Notes under the pieces: model-generated | What the model was told of the DNA's origin: nothing | The model's database searches: none | The model's input: only the letters and a program-made list of their open reading frames with translations | Assembly (NCBI RefSeq): GCF_009870125.1 | Contig: NC_046681.1 | Location: 29,968,001 to 30,032,000, forward strand | Reading direction: 5' to 3' | Origin: Drosophila pseudoobscura | Lineage: Eukaryota; Arthropoda; Insecta; Diptera; Drosophilidae | Length of the DNA stretch: 64,000 nucleotides | Translations under genes and position numbers: made by a program | Shown here: positions 49,340 to 59,527 of the stretch, one piece after another | Numbering within the stretch: position 1 is the stretch's first letter | How the letters are laid out: every line of letters begins with the position of its first letter

Positions 49340-49635
49340 GCAGCTGCAGCTGCGACTGCGACTCCGACTGAGACTGCACTGCTGCTGGCGGCAGACGTTC
49401 TTGGATGCAGCGGCTTCACGGATGTTGCAGACGGCGTCGAAGCCTCTGCAGCGGCAATCATGTTCATTGAGTTATCGTCGCCATTCTCCTTTCCCCAGAA
49501 GCATTTGACCAGATTGCCATGAACTTCGGTGTTGTGCGTATGCTCGATGGCGTGCGCCGCCGAGTCCTTGGTCACGAATTTAATGAATGCGAAACCCTTG
49601 TCCTTGAAGACACGCACATCCTGAATGTTCCCAAA
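49340..49635 (-). pseudogene. Rox8 / TIA-1-type RRM fragment (third RRM)
   Basis: The minus strand reads FGNIQDVRVFKDKGFAFIKF, then TKDSAAHAIEHTHNTEVHG and NLVKCFWGKENGDDNS. This matches the third RRM of fly Rox8 (TIA-1/TIAR family) as I know it, including the RNP1 motif KGFAFIKF and the WGKE ending. It then runs into Ala-rich sequence, as Rox8 does. Only about 70 residues are present, there is no start, and upstream it fuses directly to the reverse complement of the plus-strand gene fragment. It is a captured piece, not a gene. Confidence 0.8.
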
Positions 49636-49689
49636 AGATGGCCCTCCAGAAGATCGTCGAGATGCGAAAGAAGATCTTGCTACTGGTCC

Positions 49690-50178
49690 AGGGCCAGTAC
49701 CAGTCCCAGTCCCAGTCTTAGGAGAAGCAGTCGCCAGCACAGCCCGTCAATCGCCGACACACCACAGAAATCACCAGCTCCTCGATGGGTGCTATACGAG
49801 CGACCAGCGTGGACGGCCAAGTACTTTGGCGTCCAGGAGACCTTCAAGTCCACAACTACCGCGATCAAGACGCAGTCGATGCCGCCACGAATTGTGACCA
49901 AGGCGGAGGCCACCAACGAGCATGTGCGTCAGCTGGGGACGACATTCCTCACGCAGAAGCGTCGCGAGATGCTGAAGCGCATGAGTCCCATCTCCCTGGA
50001 TACCTACACGAGCAGCTCCATCAGTCCCACAGCGATTCCCAGTCCCAAGAGAGCGCATTCGCCCGGCAATCGTGCAAAGGCCACCATCTCCAGCTTCGAG
50101 GACATTGAGGTCACGCCCCAAGAGCTAAATGCCGCCGGCAAGGACTTCAAGCGACTGTGCGTCGAGATATTGGACTGA
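49690..50178 (+). pseudogene. Gene-fragment ORF, copy B (frameshifted)
   Basis: This is the same coding fragment as 48003-48551, ending in the identical LCVEILD stop. A length change in the CCAGTCCCAGTCCC run near 49690-49715 puts the equivalent ATG (49625) out of frame with the main body. Against copy A I count about 14 substitutions over roughly 430 aligned coding bases, about 10 of them amino-acid-changing. That ratio points to little or no purifying selection on at least one copy. Confidence 0.7.
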
Positions 50179-50234
50179 AAAATTGTTAAATTTTGGCCAA
50201 GTATTCATAATTCTCCCAATTTTTCCCCAATTTC

Positions 50235-51083
50235 AATACAAGGTTAGCAACTAGTTGTGAGGGTCTGTGACTGTGGTTTGTTGGTGGGGTAATGGGGCGT
50301 AGCTATGCGGTACGGCCGCAAAGCATTGCTTCGCACAGCCGTTCCTCCTTACTCCTCCGACACTTTCCTTTCCCTCTCCGCTCTCCGTAGCTCTCCCGCA
50401 TTATAGTGGCGGCGAACCTAGTGGTGGCATCCCACGCCTTGGGATTCGCTACCATGAGCGGCACGATCCCTCCGACGCTAATGCTGGTGGCTAGCCCATC
50501 CTCTAGCTGGCGCCTCTCGCGCTCGAAACGGTGGCATTCAAAGAAGACGTGGTGAGCGTCCTCCACGATACCTCGACCACATGATGGAGGACCAGTCCTC
50601 CGTTTTGTGTCCAAACCGCTTCAGGTACGATCTGAAGCATCCGTGACCGCTCAGCATCTGAGTGAGGTGGAAGTCCACCTGTCCGTGCTTCCTCTCCACC
50701 CACAGCTTGATATCCGGAATAAGCCGGTGGGTCCAGCGTCCTTTAGTCGAGGAATCCCACTTCATCTGCCACCTCCTGACAGTCTCGTGCCTGGGTGATT
50801 CTCTCTCGACTCCGGTGGGAGGATTGTGGGTGTCCCTGCGAGATAGCTCGTACATCTCGGCCCTTTCCCTCGCTTGCTCTGCTAATGGGACTAGTCCCGC
50901 GATGACCAGTGCTGCGTCGTCGGATATGAGTCTAAACGCGCAGGCGATCCTGATGGCACATAAGCGGTGCGTTGCTTCGACTCCTCGCATATAGCTCGCC
51001 ACCTTCGACCACACTGCGGCAGCATACAGGAGCTGAGAGGAGACGACGCTGGTGTCCAGCATAACTCTATCTATGAGTGTCAC
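50235..51083 (-). mobile_element. 3' fragment of a non-LTR retrotransposon (R1/LOA-like clade)
   Basis: The minus strand encodes the end of a reverse-transcriptase ORF. It includes TSVVSSQLLYAAAVWSKVAS and HRLCAIRIACAFRLISDDAA followed by LVIAGLVPLAEQ, the typical post-RT region of R1/LOA/I-type LINEs. A C-terminal segment follows with a Cys-His cluster (PSCGRGIVEDAHHVFFEC), the usual zinc-knuckle-like motif. The frame changes near 50580, so the ORF is broken. The element is 5' truncated at about 51083, next to the right flanking repeat, and its 3' end abuts cassette B at 50234. It is an inactive relic. Confidence 0.85.
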
Positions 51084-51233
51084 TGAGGTTCAATGGCAGC
51101 TTCACTTTCGTCGGACATTTTCCGATAATGATCCGAATGTTTTTATTTCCTTAAAATATTCCGCTTTAAATTACTTAATATTATAAATAGATATATCAAA
51201 AAACAATTTTTTTCATAATTTCCCTGAGAGTGC
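51072..51233 (+). repeat. Flanking direct repeat, right copy
   Basis: This is the second copy of the 49091-49227 repeat. It differs by a few substitutions and a 25-bp AT-rich insertion (TACTTAATATTATAAATAGA...). It overlaps the truncated 5' end of the LINE by about 12 bp. Confidence 0.8.
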
Positions 51234-51431
51234 CAACAGCTGGCGGGGGCACGCCTCGAAAGTGTGCATGTACATATCTCTAACCAAATAAATAGCTCTA
51301 GCCAAATAGCGTGCAGCCCTCAGCCCCCAGCAATGCCCTGCCTCTTCTAATCTGTTTAAATATTTAAATTGAGCCATAAACCTGTAACCTGTCGGCTGTT
51401 TTCAAGGTTATCATTCGATGGTTTTCTTGAT

Positions 51432-51457
51432 GGTCTCGGTCTCGGTCTCGGTCTCGG
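51432..51457. repeat. (GGTCTC)n hexanucleotide repeat
   Basis: Four tandem copies of GGTCTC, ending in GGTTCGG. Confidence 0.85.
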
Positions 51458-52204
51458 TTCGGCTTTTCAGTTTTCAGCTCGGTCTTCGACTTGACCTCTA
51501 GAGCGGTGCATGGCCACCGAACGAAGAACCGTTGGAATGTCGGTGCACACGTGAGTTTGCCCTGGGAAAATCGGCATCGGCATCGATATCGGTATCCACA
51601 TTTATCTTAATGCGCCATTCGATTAACCGAAGCCATTGTTTGATTTAATTTGATGGTTTGTTGTGCATTTCATTACATGATGATTGGGCTCTAAATTTAT
51701 GATTGAGGAAGGGCGTCAATCGGGTGAGAGGGTCTTGGGTTGGCTATGATTGGCTTAACTGCTTGATAAAATATTCAATTAATAGCGGGATAAGGTATAC
51801 AAATTCGAATTGCTGTCATTTGGGTTGTACGAATATTGGAAACTATCTATATAGTTTATAGTGTATAGGTTGGAGTAATAAAGCACTAGATTATGCATTC
51901 CTTGGGGAATGCAAGTAGCATATTCCAATGCAAGTTCCATATTAAATTCCACTCTATTCCAAGACTATTGCTGAGCTATTATAACAAATTAATCGAAACA
52001 TTTGTTAGAACTTTAATCAGTTCTAGACTATACATGAACACTTCTATATTTGCTGTCCCTATCAATATTTTTCATATAATTATAAGAAATAGAAATTGAA
52101 ATTTAGTTAAAAAATAACATATGTACATGCTAGTATTAATTGCGATAATAATTGGAATCGACTTGGCAATAGGCATAAAAGTGAAGATTTATAATTAAAT
52201 AAGT

Positions 52205-52247
52205 ATACAATGTACATATATACATATGTATGTATGTATGTATGTAA
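52205..52247. repeat. CATA/TATG tetranucleotide repeat
   Basis: TACATATATACATATG followed by five tandem TATG units. It is part of the dispersed palindromic CATA/TATG family in this window. Confidence 0.8.
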
Positions 52248-54509
52248 ATTTGTTAGCTTCAATACATACATATATACATACATATCTCTTTATCCAACAA
52301 TCGCACTGAAAAAGCAAATGCCAGACCGAATGTACTCCATAGTTTGCAGTGCAAATACGAATCAGTTGCGTAAATAATGCGTATCGTATGGGAAGCCCCC
52401 CTCCCAAAACCCAGCCCCATTGCTCTTTTGAGGCATTTATAAATTACAGCCCCAGCGACAGCGACAAGGGCCAAGAGCATTAACCATTTTGATTAGCAGC
52501 TGCAAAAACTACACAAAAAAAAGAATCCAACAAAAATATACAAATACACACATGCATATGTAAATATGTCTGTATGTACATATATACAAGAAAAATAGAA
52601 TGAAATATGCGTACAGTACAGCTACAAAACTAACAAAAACGTCAAACGCACTGACGAAAAATCCGAGGAAAAAAGCGACTGAAATTCATTTGTCGATGCG
52701 ATGCGTGTAGCCCTGAACATAACCTTGAGTTGGGTTGAGTGTGGTTTTTGTTGTTGCTTTTTTTGTTATTTAAAGATTCGTTAATTTTTTTTTCATGAAT
52801 TTTAGTGCCTCTCTGTGGAAGCTTTTGTTGAATAAATGCGTTAGAGCGAGGCGCAGCAGAGATAGAGACAGAGATAGGGGCAAAAATGCGTTACGCACAC
52901 GACCATACACTCATACATGGGCACTCAATCGCTTAGAGATAGAGAGAATCACACGGATACAAACACATACACACACACACACATATAGGCATAGTCACAG
53001 TCATAGATCTAGACATAGGCGCATGGCACTTGAAGGCAACCGAAAAAAAACCAACCGAAATTATGCGTTGCCGAAGCTTTTTGGATTGCCCCCTGGGGAC
53101 CCCGGTCCGGTCACGCGGGCTGACTGAATGCGCTTCCAAAACCAAAACTAATATCGATTGCTGAGTGTCGGAAAAAGATCAATATTCGATCATTGATTCG
53201 ACGTTTAGAATGATATTTTATAAATAGTGTCCGATACGGTGTAACTACAAGCTGAATGAATGAATGTACATATGTACATATGTTTATGCATCGATTAATA
53301 TCAGATGAAACCAATCAAATATAATTCTTTAAGTAGCGCACCTCTTGAGACGCCAAGCCGAACTCCACAAACAAACAGAGACTCAACTCTGTCATGAACT
53401 ACGAATATGAAGCGCAAAAGCGAACGGCGAATGACGAAGTGGTAGAGAGAGAGAATCAGTAAGAGGCGACACCGAAATCGAAAACCTTTGCCAAACGCAT
53501 AAAATTCTGCGTGCGGTTTCTTCTGTCCCAAGCTCCGGCGCAGGCCGGCGGCCCAAGTCTAGGCCTAGAGAGACTAAACTCCAAACCAAACCAGAAATAC
53601 ATTTTTTGTTCAAACATTTGTGTTGCCAGGCGTGTGTGCGAGTATGAGTGTGTATCTGTGCGCGAGGCTTGAAATCTGTTGGTTTTATGTGGGCTTTTGG
53701 CCTGAAACTCTGGTGTTAACACAACACGCATTTTGTGCGTAAGGTCGACGCAGCTTCAGCGTACAATAACCGGTAATTATGTATATAGACATACATATGT
53801 GTGTACCAGATGGATGTAGATATGTATGCATGTTCAGTCCAACTAGCAACAACAGAAATGACGCTGCAAACTATTTTCTGGGCTGAGAAAATCGTTGTGA
53901 AACCTCATCAGCCGCTGTAGAATCATCAGCCAAATAAATCTTTCAGCATTTCCGCATTTCAATTGCCCAATCCAAATATTTTATTTTCGCTGCAAATCCG
54001 TTCACGTTTGAATCTCTAACGCCCCTTAGCTTATTCGAGCACCAAACCATTTGAACGATTCTATGGGTATCTTGTCTCTGGTTGCGCAGTTCACTTTTGC
54101 TTTCGTTGAACTTGACGAAACGATCGCGCTGCACTCTTACGATCCGACCAGAGCGAAGCGAACGTCATGCGTTGCTCTCTTCCATAACAGGTGGCTGCTC
54201 TCTTGAAATATATGTGTCTGCTTTTCGAAGATACGTAAAATCGAAGTGAATGGAGTTAGTGTTCCCTTAACAGGAAGGTGGATCATGAAGTATCAAAACT
54301 CCTTAAAAAAAATAAAATAGACGCATGTCGCAATAAAACCTGCTCGATAAATCTTTAAGATTGTCATTAGAAATGATTGGATCCAAGGAACCTCTGACGA
54401 ATCAGTTGTGCTCTCACACTATTCAAGACTGAAAAAATCATTGTGATCAGTCGAGCCTTAAAGTAAAGCAGAACATTCCAATAAATAAATATTCTAAATT
54501 GATTTAAGG

Positions 54510-55523
54510 ATGCCATCGACTGGGATGATCGCGCAGAATCAGGCACCGGTGCCAGAGCAAGAGCAGCATCCTTTAGCAGCGGAGCAGACTGTCCAGGTGA
54601 TTGCAGAAGAGCAAGTGCCACAAGCGGCTGGTGCTCCAGCGACTCCAGCAAATGTTGATGCTCCTAGAAATAGGCGCCCAGAACATCGACATAGGCGCCA
54701 ACAAACGCCTCCTCGAGTCGCTTATCTTGTTGCCTGGAACAGGGTCAATTTCCCCGAACACAGGGGCCGACCAGAGGCAGCACACGACGACTCAGTGTTC
54801 ATGGTGTTCGTGATTCAAATCTGTGCATCCATGACCTACAACGACTACGAAAAGTTGTTGGCCGGTGCCTTCCTCTGGTGTTTGTATCTGCTACAGCCCA
54901 ACATTGCGCTCTTGATCTTAGCCGGGATGTTCTCGCCGCTAAACGGACCCGTCATATCGGCCATTGTTGGGTCGGTAAATGGGGACCGAAAGTTCTGTTG
55001 GCTGGGCCTTAAGAACTCGCTGTTCGGGATCGGCTTCTCGGCCTTCACGGGCTTCTTTATCGGTCTCACACTGTACGGCTTCGGTCACTTCTTCTCCATG
55101 GTAGGTTCAACGGCCCAGGACATCCTCTATCAATGCAATTATCTCCCCAAATTCGTGCGTATGGGAATGGCCATCCTCTCTGGAGTTTCTTCCGTCATGT
55201 GTTTTATGGATGAAAGCTTTTTATACTCAGTGCGTGTGGCCACCTCGACCTCCCTGCTGCTGCAGGCAGTGGGAGCAGGTATGCAACTTGGCCTAGGCCT
55301 TGCCACCCAGATGTTTCAGCCGGGCCAGCATATGTGCAAGAACCGGTTCAACTCATACACGTGCCAGTACTCCAAACACCTGGAAATCGAGATGATCATG
55401 TCGGGCCTGGTAAGCGTCTTCCAAGTCGCTCTTATCTTGTCCTGGATAACAATGATGGGCACATTCGGCCTGTGGTGGGCGTTCTGCAACCAACGCATTC
55501 CGGTCCTGCAGAATCCCCGCTAA
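54510..55523 (+). CDS. Intronless multi-pass membrane protein of unknown family
   Basis: This is a single uninterrupted frame of 337 codons. Residues 1-60 are Gln/Glu/Ala/Pro-rich and probably disordered; 50-70 are basic (RNRRPEHRHRRQQ). The body has about five to seven hydrophobic segments, roughly at 95-109, 117-142, 166-197, 215-233, 245-268 and 295-325. Example runs are LYLLQPNIALLILAGMF, GFSAFTGFFIGLTLYGFG and VFQVALILSWITMMGTFGLW. Cysteines cluster at 276-285 (MCKNRFNSYTCQ), as in an external loop. The tail after the last helix is short (CNQRIPVLQNPR). Codon use in the body is GC3-rich, as in genuine fly genes. AATAAA at 55604-55609 follows the stop by about 80 bp. I do not recognise the family. 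The lack of introns and the isolated position inside a desert suggest a nested gene or a retrogene, types often expressed in testis. Confidence 0.85.
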   Translation: MPSTGMIAQNQAPVPEQEQHPLAAEQTVQVIAEEQVPQAAGAPATPANVDAPRNRRPEHRHRRQQTPPRVAYLVAWNRVNFPEHRGRPEAAHDDSVFMVFVIQICASMTYNDYEKLLAGAFLWCLYLLQPNIALLILAGMFSPLNGPVISAIVGSVNGDRKFCWLGLKNSLFGIGFSAFTGFFIGLTLYGFGHFFSMVGSTAQDILYQCNYLPKFVRMGMAILSGVSSVMCFMDESFLYSVRVATSTSLLLQAVGAGMQLGLGLATQMFQPGQHMCKNRFNSYTCQYSKHLEIEMIMSGLVSVFQVALILSWITMMGTFGLWWAFCNQRIPVLQNPR

Positions 55524-55603
55524 CCGGATGGAAGCACACAGGAGATGCTTCGGAGGAACAGCCAAGTCGGCATATGCGTAGCTGATTATTTATATTGATT
55601 TTT

Positions 55604-55609
55604 AATAAA
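55604..55609 (+). terminator. Poly(A) signal of the membrane-protein gene
   Basis: AATAAA in TTTTTAATAAATTG, 81 bp after the stop codon of the intronless gene. Confidence 0.7.
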
Positions 55610-55922
55610 TTGTTAAGCCAGTTGGAAATATAATTGGGACGAATCTCTGCAATGGCCTTGGCTCCTTCATCCTGCAAAACACCCAACAGCTGGGCTTAAA
55701 AAATTATAGAAAAAAGCCAAAGTTTCGATTTCATTTCATTTCAATTTAAGTCGTCTTTTTCCCCATATCACTATTGGACAAAAACCAGGATAAAAACCAG
55801 AACAAAATCTCAGAAAATTCATTATCCTTATTGATCTACTGACATTTGCCAGGGGGATAAGTTCTCTTCATTGTTCTTTTTGTTTGTAGTTGCCAATGAC
55901 ATTATTAGGGTGACAATTGGCT

Positions 55923-55945
55923 GGGGGTTGGGGGTTGGGTCGGGG
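55923..55945 (+). other. Potential G-quadruplex
   Basis: Four G-runs of 5, 5, 3 and 4 with 2-nt loops (TT, TT, TC) make a strict intramolecular G4 motif on the plus strand, about 400 bp after the membrane-protein gene. Formation is inferred. Confidence 0.6.
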
Positions 55946-57309
55946 ATAAGTTAGTCCAGAAAGTACTTAATGTATTGGCTGCCATTTCTTAGCCTCCCAC
56001 GGTCCCCCACTTTTGCAGTCCTCTTCTGGGCCTTCCTTACCACCAAATCTCAATTGAAATAAAGTCCTTTGTATCCGACTGTTGTTTCTGGTCTTTGACT
56101 TTCGTTTCCTGCGTTTGGCGGTCAATGAAAATGTGTGCCACATGTTAATGTCTTTGTGCGCCTCCTCCTTGCTGTCATTACAACTTTTGTCTTTGACAGC
56201 CCTGTTTTATTGCCATTTTATATTTTTTGACATTTATTGGCAAGTTATTTTTTGAAGTACCTCCCCTCCTCCGCTCTTCGCCACAAAACTTTTTACAAAA
56301 ATCCGTGAGCTCACTAGCTGAGAGGTTTGTTTTCCCCATATCGATTGATGATTTTGTTGTTTTGGCTTGCCAAAAGAGAATTTCAATATACATATGTGCA
56401 TATAATATCAAGCTTGAAGAATAAATAAAAGGATCTAATCATTACAGAACACAGATTGCAAGCTTTTTTAAAGCATTAATGTACCAAAAACACTAAGAGA
56501 ATGTATTTAAGAACTTCACCATTTACACCAGATTTACCTACAACCTGATAACCCCCGCTCCCATCAACAGCTTCCCCGCTCGTACATATTTCGCTCTATC
56601 AAGCGACTGGCATCGACTGGCACCGAGCCGCAACTTCCTCTCTTCCTTGCAGTTTGTTAAGAACAAATTGTTTTTGTTGCTTTGGCTCGTCCGCTTATCA
56701 ATTTAATGGCCAACTGGCGTCGGCGGGTCGTCGGTCAGGTCCAAACAAGGCAGCAAAAATTTCGCAAATAAGAAAAAAATAATCTCCCCACAAATGTCAC
56801 AAACAGAAGCGGAACGGGGCCGTAAAAGGGGCAATGCCAATGTCAAAGCCTAGTGCACCACAGACACAGATACGAATGTACATACATATATATTTTATAT
56901 ATCCACAGAGTTAACCATTAACCCTCATTCCTCATTCCCAGGATCAAAGCTTGTCAGCGACGCCAGAATGCAATAACATTGTCTGGCGAGGAAATTTGTT
57001 TGGGGCCAAAAGTAGGCGAAAAACAAGTCAAAGATTAAAAACAAACGCATGAAAAAATACACACAGAAATACATACATACATACACACATATATACTATA
57101 CTATACTATGTAGATGGGGGAGTCCCCTTGGTTTTTGTTGCTGCTATGTTGTGCTGTGTTATTTTTATGAGGCGTCAGTAGGCGCCAGGATTCCTGCTTC
57201 CGAGCGTAGGCCCAATAGTTCTCTGTTCTTCTTCCATGGAAGAGGCTTCGTTTCGGTTTACTTCAGTCAGCGATTTTCGCCATCTTCACTTGCACATTTC
57301 ATTCGGCCT

Positions 57310-57356
57310 GATTGGATTGGATTGGTTTCCTCTTCGTTCTGTTCTGTTCTGTTCTG
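57310..57356. repeat. (GATTG)n and (CTGTT)n pentamer repeats
   Basis: Three tandem ATTGG units are followed 15 bp later by three to four tandem CTGTT units. Confidence 0.75.
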
Positions 57357-57658
57357 GATTGCTAGGCACTTCCTTTCCCTTTCGTTGACTTGTTTTTCAC
57401 ATCATTTTCTCTGCCCCCCAACCCACTACAGTGCTACTGCGGCTGCTACTGTTCTTCTCCCTCGTCCTGGAACTAATTTGAATGATTTTTTCGTTGCTTA
57501 GGTATAAATACACACATTTATATTTTTTCCAACTTTATTATCATATTTTTGTCGCTAGATTTGGTTTGGTTGGGATGCTGTAATAATCGTTAAATGCTCC
57601 AAATGTACAAATCGGCAAAAACAAGGAAGTGAACGGCACATATTTTTAGAAGTCTTAC

Positions 57659-57780
57659 CTCCAGTAACAAAAAAAAATTATTTCGATTTGCATATTCTCC
57701 TTGACCATCCTGCAATAACCCAAAAAGTGTATCGTTACCAGTAGCAAAGGCACACCCCTTGGACAAGGCAATACTATTAC
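57659..57780 (-). CDS. Candidate internal exon, minus strand, unidentified
   Basis: On the minus strand a pyrimidine-rich tract ending TCTCATCAATTTAG immediately precedes a 122-bp open segment that ends CTGGAG/GTAAGA, a strong donor. The frame gives NSIALSKGCAFATGNDTLFG, then LLQDGQGEYANRNNFF and LLLE, in phase 1 to 0. The pattern GLLxDGQGE...NFFLLLE is faintly like a strand pair of a laminin-G-type domain, but this is too weak to assign. A second AG (TTATTGCAG) inside could start a shorter 51-bp exon. No partner exons were found nearby. It may be a real exon of a gene with huge introns or a chance splice pair. Confidence 0.3.
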
Positions 57781-59527
57781 CTAAATTGATGAGACACGAC
57801 AAGAAAAAAATAGAATTATAAATGAAAACGCAATTTTCCTATAAAAACCAACCATTGAGCGTTGGCCAAGCCCCAAAACAAAAACGCAGCAAATAATGAA
57901 ATTATTTAACTTTTGTAATGAATTTTTTTCTCTGGTACGCATTAACGCAGAAGGAGGCCCTCCAAATGAATACCGAAGAATGGCCAATTATTTCATGCAT
58001 GTCGCACCGAAAAAATTTCCATTAAAATGCAATAAAAAAGAGCGGAGGAGTAGAAAACCAACTAAACAAGTTTATATGAAAATAATAAAATTAAAAGGAA
58101 ATTTTCCGTGGGTTGGGCTGTGTTCTACATGGCGTATGTGTTCTCTGATTTTGAATGCCATTCGGCCATTAAATAGGATTATTCCTGCATCAGCAGGTGA
58201 CCTGCGACCTGCGTGCTTAGACAACGAAATGTATTACGTATACGTAACCGTGGTTTTGGTTTTAGTTATTTTTGGGGCGCAGCTACATATCATACATATA
58301 TATGTACATGTGAAGGAAAACCTTTTGCTGAATGTCCGATATATGATTTGGGAGTACCTACATATACATTTACATGAGTGTATTTTGGGGGTATTCTTAC
58401 TATGACATAGGTTTAGGTACAGCCGAGACGTGGTATTAGAAAATGCTAAAACTTTAAATAATGTAAAATTTAAGGAACATTAAAAAACACCTTTATGGAC
58501 ACTCAAAGACCTAGAACATTCAGATTTATCCTCTTATTATCTTAATCGTCTGATTAAAATATTTGACAACTCTGTGGCCTCTGAAATTCTTCTGATATTC
58601 CCATTAGTTAAAATTCAATTATTTTTTGTAATTTTAAGCATTTGGGATGCAAGGGATCTGTGGTCAATACATCGCAAATTCTATTTTTTTAGCTACAAAT
58701 TTCTTAGAGCATTCCCAAATCGCTTTGTGTATTCCTACTCCACTTGTTTGATTTATTATTAAAATAGTTTTTACGCACATTTTCCACATTCCATTCCCTC
58801 TGTTCTTCGCCACTCACACCCATCACTTTCCACCCTCCCATTCCTCCCATTGAAATGCAAATTACGATAATTATGTTATATTTTCCATATTGCGTGAAAG
58901 CACCGCCACAGAGGACTTTGACTTGATGAAAGGTGACCAGTCGTCCCTGTCAAGGAGCTCAGCTCATTCAAACACTCCAACACACCCTTTTTCTTTATTT
59001 TGGTTTCTTGTGTATGATTTATGAGATTTCTATGCTTTCAACTTTTTTGATTAATTGCCACTCGAAAAGCAACAGCAACTAAAAGATAAAGATACAGTTA
59101 CACACAGATATAGTGAAATGCAAAATGGTCAATCCCAGGCAGGCAATTGTAATTGTGGAATCTCAGACCAAATCTGGGCATCTTGTAAAGAAAAATTTCA
59201 AAACTAAAACCAAACACGAAACATTTCCGGCTGTTACAAGACAAGCAGAATGACCTACCCCATGCCCCATCCCGCTATATACCAAAATAAAAGCCCAAAA
59301 TTATGAACGAAAATGAAGTGGCACATGGAGAATAGGCAGCAGCAGAAGAACCCCAAGAAAGGCAGAAACAGCCGCAGCAACGGATCATTAATTCAAATGC
59401 TGCCTGGACCAGTTCTGGGGCCCCAAAACTTACAACAAACCAGAAGGCAACAACAACAAAGGCAAAGCTCGTTGAACAGCAGAAGCAACAGCAGCAGGAG
59501 AGGATCGCAGCACCACGCAGAACATAC
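57781..59527. other. Gene-less spacer
   Basis: AT-rich sequence. A plus-strand open frame of 169 codons (57896-58405) has no recognisable domain and low-complexity ends; I do not call it a gene. A Gln/Arg/Ser-rich frame at 59313-59594 follows a CAG/CAA-rich stretch and runs into the MITE. Confidence 0.4.

Larger units (their letters stand above)
49340..50234 (+). repeat. Cassette copy B of the duplicated chimeric unit
   Basis: This is the longer copy of the unit seen at 47950-48605. It keeps a 236-bp block carrying the Rox8-like RRM fragment on the minus strand. The homology with copy A stops at 50234, exactly where the LINE 3' end begins. Confidence 0.8.
51234..54509. other. Gene-less spacer
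   Basis: No gene is supported. It contains a GGTCTC hexamer repeat (51432-51457), TATG/CATA tracts (52205-52290, 52545-52590, 53265-53285, 53790-53830), a CA tract (52968-52984) and AT-rich sequence. Nothing resembles a coding exon. The 300 bp before 54510 show no obvious TATA box, but a TCAGTC initiator-like motif lies near 54446. Confidence 0.45.
55524..57658. other. Gene-less spacer with a G-quadruplex-type run
   Basis: No gene is supported. A G-run motif lies at 55923-55945, CATA repeats at 57065-57090, and (GATTG)n plus (CTGTT)n at 57310-57356. The remainder is AT-rich. Confidence 0.45.

Noticed and set aside
57896..58405. 169-codon plus-strand open frame
   Set aside because: The sequence is Lys/Ile/Val rich from AT-rich DNA, the tail is hydrophobic from TATA repeats, and there is no poly(A) or promoter context.
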